A stretch of 64,000 bases of DNA from Phaeoceros laevis (Eukaryota > Anthocerotophyta > Anthocerotopsida > Notothyladales): assembly GCA_049999765.1 (NCBI GenBank), contig JBNGIQ010009039.1, positions 1 to 64,000 on the forward strand, in the 5' to 3' direction. The translations under genes and the position numbers were made by a program. This document shows, in pieces, positions 59,991-64,000 of this stretch (position 1 is its first letter; the number at the start of each line of letters is the position of its first letter). Below the pieces are notes generated by a model, which worked only from the letters and a program-made list of their open reading frames with translations, had not been told where the DNA came from and made no database searches.

Positions 59991-61112
59991 ATGGAGGGGA
60001 GAACGTTGGAGCTGAGCATCATCTCCGCTGAAGAGGTGAAGCAGCTGAAATGGACTGGCAAGATGAGCCCGTACGCAGTGGCTTGGATCTATCCCGAGCT
60101 CAAGGTGACCACCAGAGCGTGCCCGGAAGGAGGGAAGAACCCAAAATGGAATGAGAAGTTCGAGCTCAAGGTCGAGGATCGGCACTTGGAAGACCCTAAG
60201 TCGACCCTCACCATTGAGATCTACAGCGACGGCCCTTTTGGACCCAAGCAACTGGGAGTGGTGAACATACCTTTCACGGAGGTGACCAAGGACTGGAAGG
60301 GGGACGCAAAGGAGCTGCAGTACATGGCTTATCAGATTCGTAGGAGGTCAGGCAGGACGCAGGGTGTACTCAATCTGGCCATCGCTTTGGAAGGAACGCA
60401 GCAGGTCCTCAACGGTACAGCCTCTCCTCAGGGTTCGTCTCCGGAAGCAGCCTCTGTGGAGACTGCTGAACCCAAGCTCACAGTGAAGGAGAGGGCTCCT
60501 ACGGTGGAGGAGCGGGCTCCCACGGTGGAGGAGCGGGCTCCCACGGTGGAGGAGAGGTACCCCACGGTGGAGAAAGTGGTTACAGAGGAGAAAGCTGTGA
60601 CGGATGAGAAGGCTGCTAGCGAGGCGAAGGCGGACAGGCCGGCATTGGCAGTTTATCCGCCACCCCCGGGCTACGCACAGGGTTATCCTCCAGCAGCCTA
60701 TGCTTATCCTCCTCCTGCAGCGTATCCGGTGTATGCTCCCGTGGGCTATGCTCCGGCATTTGCTCCTGTTGTTTCTCCTACAGCCTACGGTCAGGGCTAC
60801 GGTCCTGCTCCACCAGGCTACCCCCAGGCTTATCCTCAGGCCTATCCTCAGGGTTATGCTCCACCTGCTCACGCATACCCACAAGGATATCCTCCGCCTC
60901 CCTATCCAGTTGCCTACGGAGGATATCCCCCACCTCCTCAATACTATGCTGCTCCTGGAGGCCAATACCAGTATCCTCCTCAGCATCCACCAAAGAAGTC
61001 TGGATTTGGAGGTGCTGGTGCCGGTCTTGGGTTAGGTCTCGGAGCCGGTCTTCTGGGAGGTGTGTTGCTTGGAGAAGCCTTGGACGGTGACTGTGGTGAT
61101 TGTGGTGACTGA
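59991..61112 (+). CDS. SRC2-like C2-domain protein (longer paralogue)
   Basis: A single exon of 373 residues. The C2 domain at about 1-140 matches the paralogue segment by segment (LELSIISAEEVKQLKW, SPYAVAWIYP, GGKNPKWNEKFELKV, AYQIRRRSGRTQGVLNLAI). It is followed by a four-fold repeat of a seven-residue unit (ERAPTVE) at about 163-190 and a Glu/Lys/Ala-rich spacer. A long Pro/Tyr/Gln/Gly-rich region with PQAYPQAYPQGYAPP-type repeats comes next. The end is a Gly-rich hydrophobic stretch (GLGLGAGLLGGVLLGEALDG) and a Cys/Asp tail (GDCGDCGD). The shared GAGLLGG-LLGEALD ending shows that both proteins come from one ancestor. Ca2+-binding loop residues look partly replaced, so calcium dependence is uncertain. 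The start at 59991 agrees with the paralogue. Confidence 0.9.
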   Translation: MEGRTLELSIISAEEVKQLKWTGKMSPYAVAWIYPELKVTTRACPEGGKNPKWNEKFELKVEDRHLEDPKSTLTIEIYSDGPFGPKQLGVVNIPFTEVTKDWKGDAKELQYMAYQIRRRSGRTQGVLNLAIALEGTQQVLNGTASPQGSSPEAASVETAEPKLTVKERAPTVEERAPTVEERAPTVEERYPTVEKVVTEEKAVTDEKAASEAKADRPALAVYPPPPGYAQGYPPAAYAYPPPAAYPVYAPVGYAPAFAPVVSPTAYGQGYGPAPPGYPQAYPQAYPQGYAPPAHAYPQGYPPPPYPVAYGGYPPPPQYYAAPGGQYQYPPQHPPKKSGFGGAGAGLGLGLGAGLLGGVLLGEALDGDCGDCGD

Positions 61113-61839
61113 TAGAAGTTCTCTTCTTCTTCCTCCTGTGCACAGCGTTGCAAGGTGGAGAGTGTACATACCGATAGACGGGTGGGTGATTGGCTGGCGA
61201 GGAAGAGAATCTGGTTTTAGTTTGTTTTTAATCTGGCAGGTGAGATGTTTGATATCCACATGCCGATGCATGAACAACTCATGTTGTCACACAAGGGAGT
61301 GTAGTCTGGCAGCAGAGTATGTAACAGTAGTAAGTCTTTGGTTTTGCCAGAAGTTCGGTATCTGGAATCATTCTGGCTGCAAGACAAATGTGAGGGATGG
61401 GAATACTCGAGAGATTGAGTTTTTGATAGAGCACACTATAAATGTACATAGCCGGGTGGTAAGAATACGTCTTGTACTATGGAATGGGTTCTTTCATTAT
61501 ACACAATTCTGAGCCCTGATGTTGTTGTTTGGTGACGAGCAAACAGGAGACTTTTTGGTGCAGTGCAACTAGTTTGTCCAATATCACCATTGTTATTTCT
61601 GGGATGTTTCATGGCTTGCTGCAACTGCTCGTTTCTGGCATTTCACTATCATGACAAGAGGAGATCTAACGCAACAGAATTAGTTTGTTTCCTGTCAGAC
61701 ATCATGTCACTGTCTCAGCCTCTCAGGGAATAAAGAAGAATTGCGATTCAAAGCATGTTTTCTGCAATGTAGCTCAAGCAATCAAGTAAACCAGAGGACA
61801 ACTTCTTGTTGCCTATCTTGATTCTCTTAAACGGGTGCC
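61113..61839. other. 3' flank of the C2 gene, nothing recognised
   Basis: The 3' untranslated region of the plus-strand C2 gene and sequence up to the BAHD fragment. No further coding sequence supported. Confidence 0.4.
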
Positions 61840-62346
61840 CTATGCCAACCTGTCTAGGCCCTGGTTATGAGGATAGAATTGCGTGGAATTGGAAGCAGGA
61901 ACTCTCCTAGCCAGAGTCATTTTTTGCCAAATGTGGCCACACAGAACCTCGTAAGTGGTGAAGTTAACTGGAGGCTCCTTGTCACCAGCCCTTAGCTCCT
62001 GCTGCTGATCATCTGCCAACTGCTTCAACTGGCGCAAGAACTGTCTGCTGAAGGTAAACGTTTTCATCAGTAACTTGGGACGTGTAGCAAACTGTGAGGC
62101 CGCCAGTTCTAACTTCTGTTGGTAGTTCTCAAAAACGTAGTGAGCACGGATATGAGGAGGAATTGTGTAGTTTCGAGCAGCAGGTCGAAGCAAATGCCTG
62201 GAGAAATCTGGCCACTGAATGGCAGGACTCTTGGAGGCAATTTGCGCCCAGGTCTTCCAGAAATGCCAGAACGAGAACCCATCCGACCAAGTATCCTTCA
62301 CACGCAAATGACATAGTGCCAGGGTCTTGAACCGTACAACTTGAGT
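61840..62346 (-). pseudogene. BAHD acyltransferase fragment
   Basis: An open stretch of 168 codons without an initiating ATG at its family-typical place; it is preceded in frame by TAA. It matches the middle of BAHD acyltransferases: VVRFKTLALCHLRVKDTWSD around the HxxxD site, then GFSFWHFWKTWAQIA. LLMKTFTFSRQFLRQLKQLA, FTTYEVLCGHIWQKMTLARR and NSTQFYPHNQGLDRLA follow, then a stop. The usual HxxxDG is altered: His and the DG pair are separated by nine residues (CHLRVKDTWSDG). The N-terminal third and the C-terminal third with DFGWG are missing. The 5' break lies about 50 bp from a foldback element. A decayed fragment is the simplest reading. Confidence 0.7.
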
Positions 62347-62397
62347 TTAATGACATAAGATTCAGAATACGCAAAAAAACGAAAGAACTACGGTTAG

Positions 62398-62659
62398 TTA
62401 ACCCTTAATGACCCCACACATACATGTCCCGTTCCGTCCTTGCCCACGATTCTGAAAACAAATACACATGCAATGTTTTTAAAATAATTTTTTTTTACTA
62501 CCAATCGAAACCAATTTTTTGTAGAGATGTAATATACGAGGAACAATCGGGTTGGAAGATTGTACGGGCCCCGTTTTCCGTCACATTGGAGAGACTCTTG
62601 GTGGTAATCCGGGCGCTTCGAAGCCCGAGCGATTCGAAGCCTGGGTCATTAAGGGTTAA
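62398..62659. mobile_element. 262-bp TTAA-bounded foldback element
   Basis: Begins TTAACCCTTAATGACCC and ends with its exact reverse complement GGGTCATTAAGGGTTAA. TTAA on both sides and inverted repeats starting CCC are the hallmark of piggyBac-type insertion. No transposase inside. The right-hand TTAA (62,656-62,659) is also the left-hand TTAA of the next element. Confidence 0.7.
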
Positions 62660-63265
62660 CCCTTAAAAGCCCGGGCACCCGAACGCACCGAAACGCCCAT
62701 TACTCACGCGGCTAGGGTTTCCCGGGGGTGTCGACCCCATAACGGGGCCCGTCAGCACCCGTTGGAGGATTCTTGCTTGCTGGCCGCCAGCCAAGGCCTC
62801 AAATAAAGAAGCTGATTAGCCTTAATCGGCATCTGCACGACGTCACCTTTCTAACAATACCATATAAAGCAATAAAAACTTTTTTTTTATAGGAAATCGT
62901 AGAAAACAACGTGAAAGTGGACCCAAGAGACATTTTTGTCCCGTGGGGCGACCAAAAATGGTCAGTTGGGTCCTGTTTATGATGCTTTCTACTTTCTCCT
63001 ATGAGAAAAAATATTTTATTGCTTTATATGGTATTGTTAGAAAGGTGACGTCATGCTGATGCCGGATCAACCTATCAATTTCTTTATTTGAGGCCGATCA
63101 ACCTATCAATTTCTTTATTTGAGGCCGGTGCTAGCGGCCAGCAAGCAACAAACACAAAACAGGGTGCTGACGGCCCCGTTATGGGGTCGACGCCCCCGGG
63201 AAAGCCTAGCCGCGTGAGCAACGGGCGTTTCGGTGCGTTTGGGTGCCCGGGCTTTTAAGGGTTAA
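62656..63265. mobile_element. 610-bp TTAA-bounded long foldback element
   Basis: Begins TTAACCCTTAAAAGCCCGGG and ends CCCGGGCTTTTAAGGGTTAA. The two arms pair over about 250 bp each, with a small centre near 62,900-62,980 and one short extra duplication in the right arm (CAACCTATCAATTTCTTTAT twice). The arms share GACGTCACCTTTCTAACAAT and GGGGTCGACGCCCCCGGG-type segments. Such a hairpin could fold as one long RNA stem. No protein is encoded. Confidence 0.8.
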
Positions 63266-64000
63266 GTGTAACATAGCTCGTTTGACGGTGAGGTGCTGCG
63301 AGAACGATTGTGGAAGAGCCCTTGCCAGAGGAAGGGGTAACAAGTCTCAAAAATAGGTTCTGTAACAACTCGGAAGTCGCACTCCAGAAGTGCGAAGCAA
63401 AAGTCTTCCTCCCGCCACTGCCGATGATCATTCTCATTCCCATAGTTTATTTATACAAAGAACATTGACAAATTGATTGACCAATATGTGAGAAGAAAGC
63501 AGAATATACTTTGATGCTCGTTCACCTTGATTCTTGAAAGTTGAAACCAGAGAAAAGAAGTAAACTACGGAACGGCTTTCTATCTTCTCGATTGAAGCCG
63601 CGCGGGCTCGCGACTTCCCACCCAAGGAATCCACTACGCCAATTTAGGGTTTGGACTCCCGGTTACCCGGTCATCCCACAAGTCATACTTGGAAAGGTAA
63701 AAACATTACATATCACTTAACACAAATCCACCTAAAAACACTAAGAAATCTGCTCAACGACTAGGCTCCTAGAATCCCTAGCAACTGCGTGAACTTCTAG
63801 ATACACTCAAGTTTTGTGCTGAGTACCATGCGCCCAACGACCACAAAAAGTACCATGGTCTAGGTATACATTTGTGCGGGTAATTTGTGGAATTTAGAAC
63901 CTATTTTGGGTACTTTTAACCATGATTCGAGATACCTTGAGGTACTTTTTACCAAATACCCGCATAAAGGTGAAACTTAAAGTGAAAGGTCTTTGCAGAA
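63266..64000. other. right flank, no gene recognised
   Basis: The last 735 bp show no recognisable coding frame. A minus-strand frame ending at 63,434 is short and unassigned. If a gene lies here, its main part is beyond the window. Confidence 0.4.

Overview
This is nuclear DNA of a land plant, probably a non-seed plant. Three things point there. Genes are split by many short GT-AG introns (mostly 70-160 bp). Several families present are plant-specific or plant-typical: AWPM-19, FAX/Tmemb_14, SRC2-like C2 proteins, a membrane-anchored class IIIB acid phosphatase, an At4g22758-like protein and a BAHD fragment. GC content is moderate. Short introns and close gene packing suggest a bryophyte (for example a hornwort) or a lycophyte, but the sequence alone does not fix the species. 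There are three runs of N: two 10-N gaps flanked by identical sequence and one 100-N gap.

Layout. 1-3.6 kb is gene-poor. 3.6-23.7 kb is a gene-rich block: ataxin-3-type deubiquitinase (+), class IIIB acid phosphatase (-), USP-family deubiquitinase (-), the 15-exon elongation factor SPT6 (-), and, head-to-head with it, the Fanconi anaemia E3 ligase FANCL (+). A small secreted cysteine-containing protein (+) follows. 24-37.5 kb is an accessory region with no recognised conserved gene. It holds a 361-bp MITE-like element, a pair of inverted arms about 5.9 kb apart that carry a 51-bp tandem repeat, a coiled-coil ORF, microsatellites and long tandem repeats. 37.5-50 kb returns to genes, all on the minus strand: an alpha/beta-hydrolase-like protein with a large R/G/H/E-rich insertion, the ubiquinone methyltransferase COQ5, an At4g22758-like protein and an unrecognised 893-residue plant protein. 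50-61 kb holds a plastid FAX-type membrane protein (+), an AWPM-19 membrane protein (-), the mitochondrial import channel TIM23 (-), three tandem U14 box C/D snoRNA genes (+) and two divergent SRC2-like C2-domain paralogues. The last 3 kb has a broken BAHD acyltransferase beside two foldback elements bounded by TTAA.

How the genes relate. They are independent nuclear housekeeping and stress genes, not an operon. There are loose themes: ubiquitin biology (ataxin-3, USP, FANCL), mitochondria (COQ5, TIM23) and membranes (FAX, AWPM-19, C2 proteins). Most annotated splice models were built by hand from reading frame, phase, splice-site sequence and family alignment recalled from memory. Untranslated exons and start codons are the least certain parts.

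The observations most worth following are the U14 snoRNA cluster, the TTAA-bounded foldback elements (piggyBac-like signature), the 150-residue low-complexity insertion in the hydrolase (with a GC-AG intron), the WG/GW-rich tail of SPT6, and the 5.9-kb inverted-arm element.
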